From positions 225,893 through 289,892 of the forward strand of contig NZ_WHMA01000003.1 in the NCBI RefSeq assembly GCF_010994375.1: a stretch of DNA of 64,000 bases. The letters run 5' to 3'. This DNA comes from Halomonas sp. NO4. GTDB lineage: Bacteria > Pseudomonadota > Gammaproteobacteria > Pseudomonadales > Halomonadaceae. Under the pieces are notes generated by a model that saw only the letters and a program-made list of their open reading frames with translations, searched no databases and was not told the DNA's origin. The position numbers and the translations under genes are program-made. This document shows positions 43,544 to 53,016 of the stretch, in pieces. Positions within the stretch are counted from its first letter, which is position 1. Each line of letters opens with the position of its first letter.

Positions 43544-45625
43544 TCAAACCTGCCCGTAGCGTCCGGCCTCTTCGCCCAGCCAGCGCCGAATCAGCGGCCG
43601 GCTGGCCTCGGGGCAGCTGGCGAGCAGCGCCTCGGCCAGGGGCGCGACGCGCTCCAGCAGGTCGGCATCGCGCTCCAGGTCGGCGACCTTCATCTGGGCC
43701 AGGCCCGTCTGGCGGGTACCCAGCACCTCCCCGGGGCCGCGCAGTGCGAGGTCCTTCTCGGCGATGCGAAAGCCGTCGGTGGTTTCGCGCATCACCGCCA
43801 GGCGCTCCTTGGAATGAGCCGACAGCGGGGGGTGGTAGAGCAGCACGCAGTAGCTCGCGGTGCCGCCGCGCCCCACTCGGCCGCGCAGCTGATGCAGCTG
43901 GGAGAGGCCCAGCCGCTCGGGGTTCTCGATGATCATCAGGCTGGCGTTGGGCACGTCGACGCCCACCTCGATCACCGTGGTGGCCACCAGCAGGTCCAGC
44001 TCGCCGGCCTGGAAAGCGGCCATCACCTCGGCCTTCTCGGCGGCCTTCATGCGTCCGTGCACTAGGCCGATGGCGAGTTCCCCCAGCGCCTCGGCCAGCT
44101 CGTCACGGGTCGCCTCGGCGGCCTGGCACTCCAGCACCTCCGACTCCTCGATCAGGGTACACACCCAGTAGGCCTGGCGCCCCTCGGCGCAGGCGTGGCG
44201 AATGCGCGCCACCACCTCGGGGCGGCGCTCGTCGGGCACCACGGCCGTCTGCACGGGGGTGCGCCCGGGGGGCAGCTCGTCGATCACCGAGACGTCGAGG
44301 TCGGCGTAGGCGCTCATCGCCAGGGTGCGCGGGATGGGGGTGGCAGTCATCACCAGTTGGTGGGGGGTGAGCCCGCCGGCCTCGCCCTTCTCGCGCAGCG
44401 CCAGGCGCTGGTGCACGCCGAAGCGGTGCTGCTCGTCGATGATGGCAAGCCCCAGGCACTGGAAGTGCACGTCGCCCTGGAAGAGGGCGTGGGTGCCCAC
44501 CACCAGACGCGCCCGGCCGTCGGCGATGGCCGCCTTGGCGTCGAGGCGCGCCTTGCCCTTGAGCTTGCCCGACAGCCAGGCCACCTCGATGCCGAGCGGG
44601 GCGAACCAGGCCCGGAAGGTACGGTAGTGCTGCTCGGCGAGGATCTCGGTGGGCGCCATCACCGCCGCCTGGCAGTCGCCGGCGATGGCGGCCAGCGCCG
44701 CCATGGCGGCGACCACCGTCTTGCCCGAGCCCACGTCGCCCTGCACCAGGCGCAGCATGGGGGTGGTGCCGGCCAGGTCGGCGCCGATCTCGTCGAGCAC
44801 GCGACGCTGGGCGCTGGTCAGCGAGAAGGGCAACTGGGTCAAAAAGCGCGCCTGCAGGCCACGCCCCGAGGGGAGCGCCGGGGCGCCGTCGGCCTGGATG
44901 CGCAGCCGCACCTCGCGCAGGCTGAGGTGGTGGGCGAGCAGCTCTTCCAGGGCCAGGCGGCGGGTGGCGGGGTGACGGCCGCTGGCCAGCTGCTCGGGGT
45001 CGACGTCCGGCGGCGGGCGGTGCAGCACCAGCAGGCTGTGCTGCAGCTCGGGCAGGGAGAAGCGCGTGCGCACGGGGCCGGGCAGCCAGTCCGGCAGCGC
45101 CTCGGGCGCGGCATCGAGGCGTTCCAGGGCCTGCTCGACCAGGGCGCGCAGGCGGCTCTGGTGCAGCCCCTCGGTGGTGGGATAGATCGGTGTCAGGTGG
45201 TCTTCCACCGGCGCCGCGCCGCCGCCGAGCAGGCGGTACTCCGGGTGATAGAGCTCGAGCCCGGTGGCGCCGGCGCGCGCCTCGCCGAAGGCGCGTACCC
45301 GGCTACCGGGCCGGAACTGCTGCTGCTGGGCCGGCGAGAAGTGGAAGAAGCGCAGGCTCAGGATGCCCGAGCCATCGCGCAGGCGCACCAGCAGGCTGCG
45401 GCGACGCCCTTGCACCACCTCGCTCGCCGCCACCTCGCCCTCCACCACCGCCTCCAGGCCGGCGCGCAGGGTGGCGATGGGGGTGATACGCGTGCGGTCC
45501 TGGTAGCGCAGCGGCAGGTGGAAGAGCAGATCGGCCACGCGAGCCACGCCCAGCCGGGCGAGCTTGCCGGCCAGTGCCTCGCCGACGCCCTTGAGCTCGG
45601 TGACGGGGACGTCGAGCGCGCTCAT
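43544..45625 (-). CDS. recG: ATP-dependent DNA helicase RecG
   Basis: Branch-migration helicase that remodels stalled forks and Holliday junctions. 693 aa, identical in length to E. coli RecG. N-terminal wedge (OB) domain, then Walker A 'VQGDVGSGKTVVAAMA', 'MAPTEILAEQHYRTF', DEQH box 'IIDEQHRFGV', motif 'MTATPIPRTLAMSAY', and 'QLHQLRGRVGRGGTASYCVLLY'. ATG 45625 overlaps the oxyR stop by 4 nt (ATGA), implying coupled translation. Confidence 0.94.
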   Translation of the reverse strand: MSALDVPVTELKGVGEALAGKLARLGVARVADLLFHLPLRYQDRTRITPIATLRAGLEAVVEGEVAASEVVQGRRRSLLVRLRDGSGILSLRFFHFSPAQQQQFRPGSRVRAFGEARAGATGLELYHPEYRLLGGGAAPVEDHLTPIYPTTEGLHQSRLRALVEQALERLDAAPEALPDWLPGPVRTRFSLPELQHSLLVLHRPPPDVDPEQLASGRHPATRRLALEELLAHHLSLREVRLRIQADGAPALPSGRGLQARFLTQLPFSLTSAQRRVLDEIGADLAGTTPMLRLVQGDVGSGKTVVAAMAALAAIAGDCQAAVMAPTEILAEQHYRTFRAWFAPLGIEVAWLSGKLKGKARLDAKAAIADGRARLVVGTHALFQGDVHFQCLGLAIIDEQHRFGVHQRLALREKGEAGGLTPHQLVMTATPIPRTLAMSAYADLDVSVIDELPPGRTPVQTAVVPDERRPEVVARIRHACAEGRQAYWVCTLIEESEVLECQAAEATRDELAEALGELAIGLVHGRMKAAEKAEVMAAFQAGELDLLVATTVIEVGVDVPNASLMIIENPERLGLSQLHQLRGRVGRGGTASYCVLLYHPPLSAHSKERLAVMRETTDGFRIAEKDLALRGPGEVLGTRQTGLAQMKVADLERDADLLERVAPLAEALLASCPEASRPLIRRWLGEEAGRYGQV

Positions 45626-46542
45626 GCCGTCTCGGGCAGGGCCTTGTGGCACTGCAGGATGGCGTCGGTGACGGCGTCGATGGCCTTGGGCCGCGGGAAG
45701 CTGGCGCGCCAGGCGATGGCCACGGTGCGCGAGGGGGCCGGCTCGCGGAAGGGGCGGCTGGTGAGCAGGCCGCTCTCGTAGTGGCCGGTGCCGATGGCCG
45801 AGTGGGGCAGCACGGTGATGCCGAGCTTGGAGGCCACCATGTGGCGGATGGTCTCCAGCGAGCCGCCCTCGGCGGTCAGGGTGTTATGGGGGCTGTTGAG
45901 CTTGTGGCTGATGGCCGGACAGGCCTCGAGGATCTGGTCGCGGAAGCAGTGCCCCTCGCCGAGCAGCAGCAGCCGCTCCTGAAGCAGATCCTCCTTGTCG
46001 ATGTGGCTGCGCTCCGCCCAAGGGTGGTCGGCCGGCAGCAGCACCTCGAAGGCTTCCTCGTAGAGCGGCTTGGTGACCACGTCGGTCTCGGTGAAGGGCA
46101 GCGCGACGATGATGGCGTCGAGCTCACCGCTGCGCAGCTTGCGGCGCAGGTTGCCGGTGAAGCCCTCCTCGATGTAGAGCGACATCTGCGGCGCACTCCG
46201 CGCCAGCGTGGGTACCAGCTGCGGAAAGAGGTAGGGCCCGATGGTGTAGATGGCGCCGATGCGCAGAGGGCTGGCCAGCTGGTCGCGGCCCGCCGTGGCC
46301 AGCTCCTTGATCACGCCGCTCTGCTCCAGCACGCGCTGGGCCTGCTCGACGATCTTCTCCCCCATGGGGGTGACCTGGACGGTGGACTTGGAGCGCTCGA
46401 ACAGCGCCACCCCGAGTTCCTCCTCGAGCTTCTTGACCGCCACCGACAGCGTCGGCTGCGACACGAAGCAGCGCTCGGCGGCGCGGCCGAAATGACGCTC
46501 CTGGGCCAGTGTCACGATGTAGCGGAGTTCTGTTAGAGTCAT
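45622..46542 (-). CDS. oxyR: Hydrogen-peroxide sensor regulator OxyR
   Basis: LysR-family activator of catalase and peroxidase genes. 306 aa (E. coli 305). N-terminal HTH 'LAQERHFGRAAERCFVSQPTLS'. The redox pair is at C199 and C208 in 'GEGHCFRDQILEAC', the same numbering as E. coli OxyR, so disulfide sensing is expected. ATG 46542 starts MTLTELRYIVTLAQ, the family start. It is divergent from the SDR gene and forms an operon with recG, as in some Pseudomonas species. Confidence 0.93.
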   Translation of the reverse strand: MTLTELRYIVTLAQERHFGRAAERCFVSQPTLSVAVKKLEEELGVALFERSKSTVQVTPMGEKIVEQAQRVLEQSGVIKELATAGRDQLASPLRIGAIYTIGPYLFPQLVPTLARSAPQMSLYIEEGFTGNLRRKLRSGELDAIIVALPFTETDVVTKPLYEEAFEVLLPADHPWAERSHIDKEDLLQERLLLLGEGHCFRDQILEACPAISHKLNSPHNTLTAEGGSLETIRHMVASKLGITVLPHSAIGTGHYESGLLTSRPFREPAPSRTVAIAWRASFPRPKAIDAVTDAILQCHKALPETA

Positions 46543-46622
46543 GGTGGTGCCCGCGGGCATCCTCTCGATCGATAGATGAGTGGCTTTCCAATAGGGACTT
46601 TTTATCAGGGGGCGAGAGAAAG

Positions 46623-47495
46623 GTGAAGACGACGACACTGATTCTGGGTTGCGGCGATATCGGCCAGCAACTGGGCCGCGAGCTGATCGCCGCCGGTCAT
46701 CGAGTGATCGGGGCGCGGCGCAACGTGGCCGCCCTCAAGGGTACCGGCATTGAGCCCCTGGCGCTGGATCTCGGCGACCCGGCCGCTCTGGCGGCGCTGC
46801 CGGATGTCGACTACGTGGTCTACGTGCTGAGTGCCGATCGCTTCGAGGAGAGCGCCTACCGCGCCGCCTACCCGGACGGTCTCAAGGCCGTGCTGGCGGC
46901 CTATGAGGGCCGCGAGCGCCACCCCGAGCGGTTGCTGTTCGTCTCTTCTACCAGCGTCTACGCCCAGAAGGAGGGCGAGCAGGTCGACGAGGCGAGCCCC
47001 GCCGAGTCGGCCGGCTTCTCCGGGGTGCTGATGCGCGAGGCCGAGCAGGCCCTGCACGCGAGCCCTCTCCCCGGCACCGTAGTGCGCTTTTCGGGTATCT
47101 ATGGCCCCGGTCGCGATCGCCTGATCCACCAGGTCCTGGAGGGGCGCATTGCCCCCACGGCCCCGCCCATGTACTCCAACCGCATCCACCGGGACGACTG
47201 CGCCGGCGTGCTGGCCCACCTGATCGGCCTGAGCGAGGCCGGCAAGCCGGTGGAGGAGCTCTACCTGGCCAGCGACTGCGAGCCGGCGCCGCTCTTTGAT
47301 GTGATGCGCTGGATGGCCCGGCAGCTCAAGGTCGAACCCACCGAGGTGATCCAGGCGCCGTTGCGCAAGCGGGCCAGCAAGCGCTGCGACAACGCGCGGT
47401 TGCTCGCCTCGGGGTACCGTTTCCGCTATCCCGACTTCCGCGCGGGCTATACCCAGGTGATGAAGGCCGGGGGCTTTCTGCCCGAGCCGGTGTGA
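46623..47495 (+). CDS. NAD(P)-dependent epimerase/dehydratase (extended SDR, YeeZ-like)
   Basis: 290 aa. Rossmann start 'TLILGCGDIGQQLGRELIAAGH' (GxGxxG variant), 'DYVVYVLSADRFEESAYRAAY', 'LLFVSSTSVYAQKEGEQVDE' (Ser and Tyr of the SDR site; the YxxxK Lys is not obvious), and 'IYGPGRDRL'. Substrate unknown. GTG 46623 is chosen as it begins KTTTLILGCG with an AAAGG-type site; earlier codons lie in the oxyR leader. Divergent from oxyR with an 80-bp gap. Confidence 0.82.
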   Translation: MKTTTLILGCGDIGQQLGRELIAAGHRVIGARRNVAALKGTGIEPLALDLGDPAALAALPDVDYVVYVLSADRFEESAYRAAYPDGLKAVLAAYEGRERHPERLLFVSSTSVYAQKEGEQVDEASPAESAGFSGVLMREAEQALHASPLPGTVVRFSGIYGPGRDRLIHQVLEGRIAPTAPPMYSNRIHRDDCAGVLAHLIGLSEAGKPVEELYLASDCEPAPLFDVMRWMARQLKVEPTEVIQAPLRKRASKRCDNARLLASGYRFRYPDFRAGYTQVMKAGGFLPEPV

Positions 47496-47565
47496 GTCGA
47501 CGCCAGGTTGCCTGGTGCGCCAGTGAATGGCGCGATGACCTGCTGTGGACCAGCCGCTGGCGCGC

Positions 47566-48087
47566 CTAGCCTGGAGCGGGTGCCGAACTCGCCAGGCAGT
47601 GGTAGCGCACCCCGCGGTGGCCGCTGACCGAACGCATCAAGTCGAGCCGTGCATAGGCCCAGGAGAGCGCCGGGGCCGGCAGGGTGTCGGGGTCCGGTCG
47701 GGCCGCCTGGCGCAGCAGGGTGATGTGGGGCACGAAGCGCCCCGGGCGGGTGGCGAAGCCGCGCGGCTCCAGCGCCTCCCAGAGGCGATGGTGCAGGGCG
47801 GTGAGCGCCGGGTCGGGGCGCTGTCCGCCGACCCAGACGATGCCCGGGCGGCGGAAATGCCCCCAGGCATCCAACCGCCACTCGCCGGGTGCGATGGTCA
47901 GGCCGCGCACCCAGTCGGCCAGTGCCTCGGCGCGGGTTTTTTCCACTTCGCCGAGAAAGGCCAGCGTCAGGTGCAGGCTTTCGTCCGGCACCCGCCGCCC
48001 GCCGCAGTGGGCATGGGCCAGATCGGCCAGCTCGCCGAGCCGTTCGCGCAGCGCCGGCGGTGGCACCAGGGCGAGAAAAAGTCTCAT
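47566..48087 (-). CDS. thpR: RNA 2',3'-cyclic phosphodiesterase ThpR (LigT)
   Basis: 2H-phosphoesterase that opens 2',3'-cyclic RNA ends; in vitro also a 2'-5' ligase. 173 aa. Both catalytic HxTx motifs are present: HLTL (in 'DESLHLTLAFLGEVE') and HITL (in 'GRFVPHITLLRQA'). It follows ridA on the same strand but is separated by the structured repeat at 48108-48264. Confidence 0.9.
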   Translation of the reverse strand: MRLFLALVPPPALRERLGELADLAHAHCGGRRVPDESLHLTLAFLGEVEKTRAEALADWVRGLTIAPGEWRLDAWGHFRRPGIVWVGGQRPDPALTALHHRLWEALEPRGFATRPGRFVPHITLLRQAARPDPDTLPAPALSWAYARLDLMRSVSGHRGVRYHCLASSAPAPG

Positions 48088-48107
48088 TACCTTAAGACCA
48101 ATAATCC

Positions 48108-48264
48108 TGAAAAGGATGGATTCACGTAACGAGCGAAGAGAGCCTGGTCGCCGCCGGAGCGCAGCTGCCGGAGTGTAGCCTGCTACATGAGGAGACGGCC
48201 GGGCCGGCGCACCGGCACCGCCGGCGGCCAGGATATCGAGCGCAGTAGTGAATCCGCCTTTTCA
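48108..48264. repeat. Structured repeat element, copy A (MITE-like, multi-hairpin)
   Basis: 157 bp with terminal inverted repeats TGAAAAGGATGGATTCAC (48108-48125) and GTGAATCCGCCTTTTCA (48248-48264). The 88-bp core 48144-48231 matches copy B (53806-53893) with only 3 differences. Within the core, CTGG(TCG)CCGCCGG pairs with CCGGCGGCCAG. TGTAG-CCTG-CTACA and GCCGG-CGCA-CCGGC form two inner hairpins, giving a branched fold. No reading frame of note. The right arm contains the stop codon of ridA. No transposase is adjacent, so it would be non-autonomous. Confidence 0.85.
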
Positions 48265-48651
48265 GTCGCCGATAACCATGATGGCTTCCGCCTCCACCTG
48301 CGCGCCTTTCGGCAGTGCCTTCACCCCCACCGCGGCGCGGGCCGGATAGGGCGCCTCGAAGAACTGCTCCATGATCGCGTTGACGATGGCGAAGTGGTCC
48401 AGGTCGACCAGGTAGAGGTTGAGCTTGACGATATCCTGCAGGGAACCGGCGGCTTCCTCGCAGACCGCCTTGAGGTTCTCGAAGACCTGGCGCGCCTGGG
48501 TCTCGAAGTCGTCCGACACCAGCGTCATGGTGGCCGGGTCGAGCGGGATCTGGCCGGAGAGGTAGACGGTGTTGCCAGCCTTGACGGCCTGGGAATAGGG
48601 GCCGATGGCGGCGGGTGCCTTGTCGGTATTGATGACGGCCTTGTTGCTCAT
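48262..48651 (-). CDS. ridA: Reactive intermediate/imine deaminase RidA (TdcF/YjgF)
   Basis: Hydrolyses toxic enamine/imine by-products of PLP enzymes such as threonine dehydratase. 129 aa. '[28 protein letters not shown]' start, '[22 protein letters not shown]' and the active-site Arg in '[21 protein letters not shown]'. The last codons run straight into the structured repeat, which provides TGA at 48262-48264. Downstream partner of spoT in a conserved order (spoT-ridA). Confidence 0.93.
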   Translation of the reverse strand: MSNKAVINTDKAPAAIGPYSQAVKAGNTVYLSGQIPLDPATMTLVSDDFETQARQVFENLKAVCEEAAGSLQDIVKLNLYLVDLDHFAIVNAIMEQFFEAPYPARAAVGVKALPKGAQVEAEAIMVIGD

Positions 48652-48693
48652 GGGAGCCTCCTTGTGGGGTGATCGTGCCGTAACGAAGGGTGT

Positions 48694-48719
48694 GTCGCCC
48701 CGCGGTGCGGCGGGGCGAC
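48694..48719 (-). promoter_or_regulatory. Intercistronic hairpin between spoT and ridA
   Basis: GTCGCCCCGC (48694-48703) pairs with GCGGGGCGAC (48710-48719) around a 6-nt loop, ten perfect pairs. It lies in the 79-bp gap after the spoT stop and before the ridA start. It may uncouple ridA expression from the low-level spoT message (inference). Confidence 0.6.
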
Positions 48720-48730
48720 GGGAAAGGGGA

Positions 48731-50866
48731 TCAATTGCCGACGCGGGTGATCTTGCCGACGTGGGAGAGGTTGCGCAGCCGCTTGATGATGCGCGCCAGA
48801 TGCACGCGGTCGCGAACGGCCAGGGTCAAATGGACGATGGAGAGGCGCGCGTCGCGCTCCTCGATGCCGATGCGCTCGATGTTGGCATCGGCGTCGGTAA
48901 CCAGGCTCGCTAGTTCCGCCACCAGTCCGCGGCGGCTCTCGATCTCGATGCGCAGGGCCACGGGAAAGTCCTCGTGGTGCGCGTCGGACCACTGCAGGGC
49001 GAACAGCTTGTCGGGATCGCTCTTCAGCTCGTCGAGGTTGCGGCACTCGGTGCGGTGCACCACGATGCCCTTGCCTACCGAGAGATGGCCGATCACCGGG
49101 TCGCCGGGCAGGGGGTGGCAGCAGCGAGCGAACTTGATGACCATCCCCTCGGCGCCGCTGATCACGATGGGGGCCTGCGGCTGGCTCGAGGGTTTGCGGG
49201 CGCCGTCCGTGTCGCCACGCAGCAGGTCGACCAGCCGGCGCGCCACCACGTGGGCGACGCGGGTGCCCAGGCCGATGGATTCGAGCAGGCTCTCCTCGCT
49301 TTTCATCTCGAGCTCGTCGAGCAGTGCGGGCACGACCCCCGCCGGCAGCTCCTCCAGGCTCGTCTCGAAATCGCCCAGCGCCTTGTTGAGCAGGCGACGG
49401 CCCAACTGAACGGCCTCGGTGTGGCGCTGGTGCTTGAGGGCGTGGCGGATCGCCGAGCGCGCCTTGGCGGTGATCACGAAGTTGAGCCAGGCAAGGTTGG
49501 GCTTGGCCCCGGGCGCGGTGATGATCTCGAGGGTCTGGCCGCTCTCCAGGCGCGTGGAGAGCGGCGCCAGGTGGCGGTCGATGCGACAGGCGATGCAGCT
49601 GTTGCCGATGTCGGTGTGCACGCTGTAGGCGAAGTCGATCACCGTGGCGCCCTGGGGTAGCTCCATGATGTCGCCGCGCGGCGTGAAGACGTAGATGTCG
49701 TCGGGGAAGAGGTCGTTCTTGACGTGCTCGATGAACTCCAGCGAATCCCCGGCATGGCGCTGCATCTCGAGCAGCCCCTTGACCCACTCCCGAGCGCGGG
49801 CGTGGCTGCCCTCGGCGATGGGGTGGTCGGTCTGGCCGGCCTTGTAGAGCCAGTGGGCGGCGATGCCGTTGTTGGCCATGGCCTCCATCTCGCGGGTGCG
49901 AATCTGCACCTCGATGGGCATGCCGCCGCGGCCGAACAGGGTGGTGTGCAGGCTCTGGTAGCCGTTGGCCTTGGGGATGGCGATGTAGTCCTTGAAGCGC
50001 CCGGGCACCGGCTTGTAGAGGTTGTGCACCACGCCGAGGATGCGGTAGCAGCTGTCGACGTCCTCGGTGAGGATGCGAAAGCCGAACACGTCCATGATCT
50101 CGGCGAACGACTTGCGCTGGTCGCGCATCTTCTTGTAGATCGATAGCAGGTGCTTCTGGCGGCCCACCACGGTGCCGGGCAGGCCCTCGTCGTCGAGGCT
50201 CTTCTGCAGGGCGTTCTGCACCTGGCGGATCGCCGAGCGGCGGTGGCCGCGGGCGCTGGAGACGGCGCGCTTGATGCGCTCGGCGCGCATCGGGTGCAGT
50301 GCCTGGAAGGAGAGGTCCTCGAGCTCCACGCGGATGGTGTTGATGCCCAGGCGGCTGGCGATGCGCGCATAGATCTCCAGGGTCTCGCGGGCAATGCGGC
50401 GCTTCTTCTCGGGGCGCAGCGCGCCCAGGGTGCGCATGTTGTGCAGGCGGTCGGCGAGCTTGACGATGATCACGCGGATGTCGCGCGACATCGCCAGCAC
50501 CATCTTCTGGAAGTTCTCGGCCTGGGCGACCGCTTTGTCCTCGAAGGTGATCTGGGTGAGCTTGGAGACGCCGTCGACCAGTTCCGCCACCGGCTTGCCG
50601 AACTGCGCGGCAAGCGCTTCCTTGGAAACGCCGGTGTCCTCGATGACGTCGTGCAGCATGGCGGCCATCAGGCTCTGATGGTCCATGTGCATGTTGGCGA
50701 GGATATTGGCCACCGCCAGCGGGTGGGTCACATAGGGCTCGCCGGAGCGGCGGCGCTGGCCGTCGTGGGCTTGTTCGGCGTAGTAGAAGGCGCGCTTGAC
50801 CTGCTGGATTTCGTCCGCGGGCAGATAGCCGCCGAGTCGGTCGGCCAGGTCGTCGATGGTGAACAT
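48731..50866 (-). CDS. spoT: Bifunctional (p)ppGpp synthetase/hydrolase SpoT
   Basis: Stringent-response enzyme. 711 aa. HD hydrolase domain with H72-D73 and E76-D77 in '[10 protein letters not shown]', so hydrolase-competent. Synthetase domain near residues 235-345 has '[20 protein letters not shown]' (RFKD form typical of SpoT, not EXDD of RelA). TGS region follows ('[20 protein letters not shown]'), zinc-finger/helical part '[16 protein letters not shown]', C-terminal ACT '[23 protein letters not shown]'. ATG 50866 is preferred over GTG 50872 because AAGG is 7 nt from the ATG. Confidence 0.94.
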   Translation of the reverse strand: MFTIDDLADRLGGYLPADEIQQVKRAFYYAEQAHDGQRRRSGEPYVTHPLAVANILANMHMDHQSLMAAMLHDVIEDTGVSKEALAAQFGKPVAELVDGVSKLTQITFEDKAVAQAENFQKMVLAMSRDIRVIIVKLADRLHNMRTLGALRPEKKRRIARETLEIYARIASRLGINTIRVELEDLSFQALHPMRAERIKRAVSSARGHRRSAIRQVQNALQKSLDDEGLPGTVVGRQKHLLSIYKKMRDQRKSFAEIMDVFGFRILTEDVDSCYRILGVVHNLYKPVPGRFKDYIAIPKANGYQSLHTTLFGRGGMPIEVQIRTREMEAMANNGIAAHWLYKAGQTDHPIAEGSHARAREWVKGLLEMQRHAGDSLEFIEHVKNDLFPDDIYVFTPRGDIMELPQGATVIDFAYSVHTDIGNSCIACRIDRHLAPLSTRLESGQTLEIITAPGAKPNLAWLNFVITAKARSAIRHALKHQRHTEAVQLGRRLLNKALGDFETSLEELPAGVVPALLDELEMKSEESLLESIGLGTRVAHVVARRLVDLLRGDTDGARKPSSQPQAPIVISGAEGMVIKFARCCHPLPGDPVIGHLSVGKGIVVHRTECRNLDELKSDPDKLFALQWSDAHHEDFPVALRIEIESRRGLVAELASLVTDADANIERIGIEERDARLSIVHLTLAVRDRVHLARIIKRLRNLSHVGKITRVGN

Positions 50867-50887
50867 GGGCACGCCTTGAACTGGGGG

Positions 50888-51148
50888 TTACTCCTCGATG
50901 GCGATGCCCGGCTCGCCTTCGCGGCGAATTCTGACCGGCGCCTCGATGGGCTCATCGAGCACGCTCGCGTCGACCAGCCCCTCGGCAATCTCGCGCAGGG
51001 CCATGACGGTGGGCTTGTCGTTCTCCCAGGGCAGCTGGGCGTCGCGGGAGCCGCGGGCCAGCTGACGCGCGCGCTGGGTGGAGATCATCACCAGCTGAAA
51101 GCGGTTCTCGACGTTATCCAGACAATCTTCGACGGTGACTCGCGCCAT
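50888..51148 (-). CDS. rpoZ: RNA polymerase omega subunit
   Basis: Helps beta-prime folding and forms part of a ppGpp site on RNA polymerase. 86 aa. '[20 protein letters not shown]' and '[20 protein letters not shown]' are the omega signature. ATG 51148 gives the universal MARVTVEDC start. Acidic C-terminus. Between gmk and spoT, the classic order linking omega, SpoT and GMP kinase. Confidence 0.95.
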   Translation of the reverse strand: MARVTVEDCLDNVENRFQLVMISTQRARQLARGSRDAQLPWENDKPTVMALREIAEGLVDASVLDEPIEAPVRIRREGEPGIAIEE

Positions 51149-51215
51149 GTGGACCTTCCTGAACTCTGGGCGCCGGCCAAGGCCGGGCGGGGTGACAATC
51201 ACGGGACAGAATAGA

Positions 51216-51848
51216 TTACTCGACCGCTGGCGGCTGTGACAAGAGCGCGGCCAGCAACGGGCCGTGGCGTTCCTGGATGCGGGCCACGGCGAGCCGGCGG
51301 CTGATCACCAGCGACTGCAGCTCGCGCAGGGCCGTGGTGAAGTCGTCGTTGATCACCAGGTAGTCGTACTCTTCGAAGTGTGACATCTCGCTCACCGCGT
51401 CGCGCATGCGCCGGGCGATAGCGGCGTGCTCGTCAGTGCCGCGGCTGGCCAGGCGGCGTTCCAGCTCCTCGCGCGAGGGCGGCAGGATGAACACCGAGAC
51501 CGCTTCGGGCATCTGGGTGCGCACCTGGCGGGCGCCCTGCCAGTCGATCTCCAGGATGACGTCCTGGCCGGCCTCGAGCATCGCCTCCACGGCGGGGCGG
51601 GCGGTGCCGTAGTGGTTGTCGAACACCTTGGCATGCTCGAAGAACTCGCCGCGCGCGATCATGCCCTCGAAGGTCGCAGTGTCGACGAAATGGTAGTTCA
51701 CCCCGTCCACCTCCCCGCGCCGCCGGGGGCGGGTGGTGTGCGACACCGAGACCTGAATGCCGTCGAGACTGTCGATCAGCTCGCGCACCAGGGTGGTCTT
51801 GCCGGCACCGGAGGGGGCGGAAACGATGAAAAGCGTACCTTGAGACAT
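51216..51848 (-). CDS. gmk: Guanylate kinase
   Basis: Phosphorylates GMP to GDP; its activity is inhibited by ppGpp in several bacteria. 210 aa. P-loop '[17 protein letters not shown]', '[20 protein letters not shown]' (GMP-binding Arg and Tyr), '[15 protein letters not shown]'. First gene of the gmk-rpoZ-spoT-ridA unit, downstream of yicC on the same strand. Confidence 0.95.
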   Translation of the reverse strand: MSQGTLFIVSAPSGAGKTTLVRELIDSLDGIQVSVSHTTRPRRRGEVDGVNYHFVDTATFEGMIARGEFFEHAKVFDNHYGTARPAVEAMLEAGQDVILEIDWQGARQVRTQMPEAVSVFILPPSREELERRLASRGTDEHAAIARRMRDAVSEMSHFEEYDYLVINDDFTTALRELQSLVISRRLAVARIQERHGPLLAALLSQPPAVE

Positions 51849-51970
51849 GGCGAAGCAACTCGGGTTGGGCGACGGGACGGGTTGGGCAACGACGAAGCGG
51901 CTGGCGGTCCGCGACCCGGCAGCCCAGCGCCGCCCGGTTCGCGAGGCCGCACATTATACACGGCTGAAGA

Positions 51971-52852
51971 TTACTCGATGTTCTGGATCTGCTCGCGCAT
52001 CTGTTCGATCAATACCTTGAGCTCCACCGCACAGCGGGTGGTGTCGGCGACCACCGACTTGGAGGAGAGGGTGTTGGCTTCGCGGTTGAGCTCCTGCATC
52101 AGGAAGTCCAGGCGGCGTCCCTTGGGGCCGGGCTGGCCGAGCTGGCGGTCGACTTCGGCGACGTGGGTCGCGAGACGGTCGAGCTCCTCGTCGACATCGG
52201 CTTTCTGGGCGAGCAGCACCAGCTCGCTCTCCAGGCGCTGGGGGTCGAGTTCGGCCTTGGCCGCCTCCAGGCGCTCCAACAGCTGGGCGCGCTGGCGCTC
52301 GAGGATCTCGGGCATCCGCGCGCGCACCTCGGCCACCTGCTCGCGCACCCCTGCCAGGCGGCTGCGAATCAGCGCGGCGAGCTTGTCGCCCTCGCGGGCC
52401 CGGGCGGCGACCAGCTCGTCCAAGGCGGCCGTGAACAGCGCCTGGGCCTCGGCCTTGACCACGTCGAGGTCGGCGCCGCGGGATTCGAGCACCCCGGGGT
52501 GGTCGAGCAGCGCCAGGGCGTCGGGCATGGCGGCCTGGGGCAGGGCGGTGCGCACCTCGCCGAGGGCGGCGGCCAGCTCGGCCAGGCGCTCGCGGTTGAC
52601 CGTGAGGGTGTCGTCGCGGCTTTCGGGCTCGAAGCGCAGGGTGCACTCCACCTTGCCGCGAGCCAGGCGCATGCGCAGCGTCTCCCGGAAGGCGGGTTCC
52701 AGGTCGCGCAGCGTCTCGGGCAGGCGGAAGTGGGGCTCGAGATAACGCTGATTCACCGAGCGCAGCTCGAGCTGCAAGCTGCCCCAGCTGGCCTCGCGGG
52801 TCTGGCGGGCGAAGGCGGTCATGCTGTGAACGCGATTGGCAGTGTCGGCCAT
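51971..52852 (-). CDS. yicC: YicC-family endoribonuclease
   Basis: 293 aa. Conserved N-terminus 'MTAFARQTREASWGSLQLELRSVNQRYLE' and C-terminal DUF1732 'DVDEELDRLATHVAEVDRQLGQ' with 'LDFLMQELNREANTLSSKSV'. The family acts on RNA (RNase activity and sRNA decay in E. coli). ATG 52852 has GAGGAGG 6 nt upstream; MTAFAR at 52822 is possible but lacks a site. Divergent from rph. Confidence 0.9.
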   Translation of the reverse strand: MADTANRVHSMTAFARQTREASWGSLQLELRSVNQRYLEPHFRLPETLRDLEPAFRETLRMRLARGKVECTLRFEPESRDDTLTVNRERLAELAAALGEVRTALPQAAMPDALALLDHPGVLESRGADLDVVKAEAQALFTAALDELVAARAREGDKLAALIRSRLAGVREQVAEVRARMPEILERQRAQLLERLEAAKAELDPQRLESELVLLAQKADVDEELDRLATHVAEVDRQLGQPGPKGRRLDFLMQELNREANTLSSKSVVADTTRCAVELKVLIEQMREQIQNIE

Positions 52853-53016
52853 CGGCCTCCTCCTCGGGCGGTGCGGGCCGCGCTGGCGGCCCAGGGACGG
52901 ATCCGAGGGCGCAGTGTAACCGATTCCTGCCGCCAACCGTGTAGAATGGCGCCCTTTCCGCTTCCCGCCCCGCTCCCGGGGGAGGAAGACTTGCGACCCT
53001 ACTTCGGAGAGGACCT

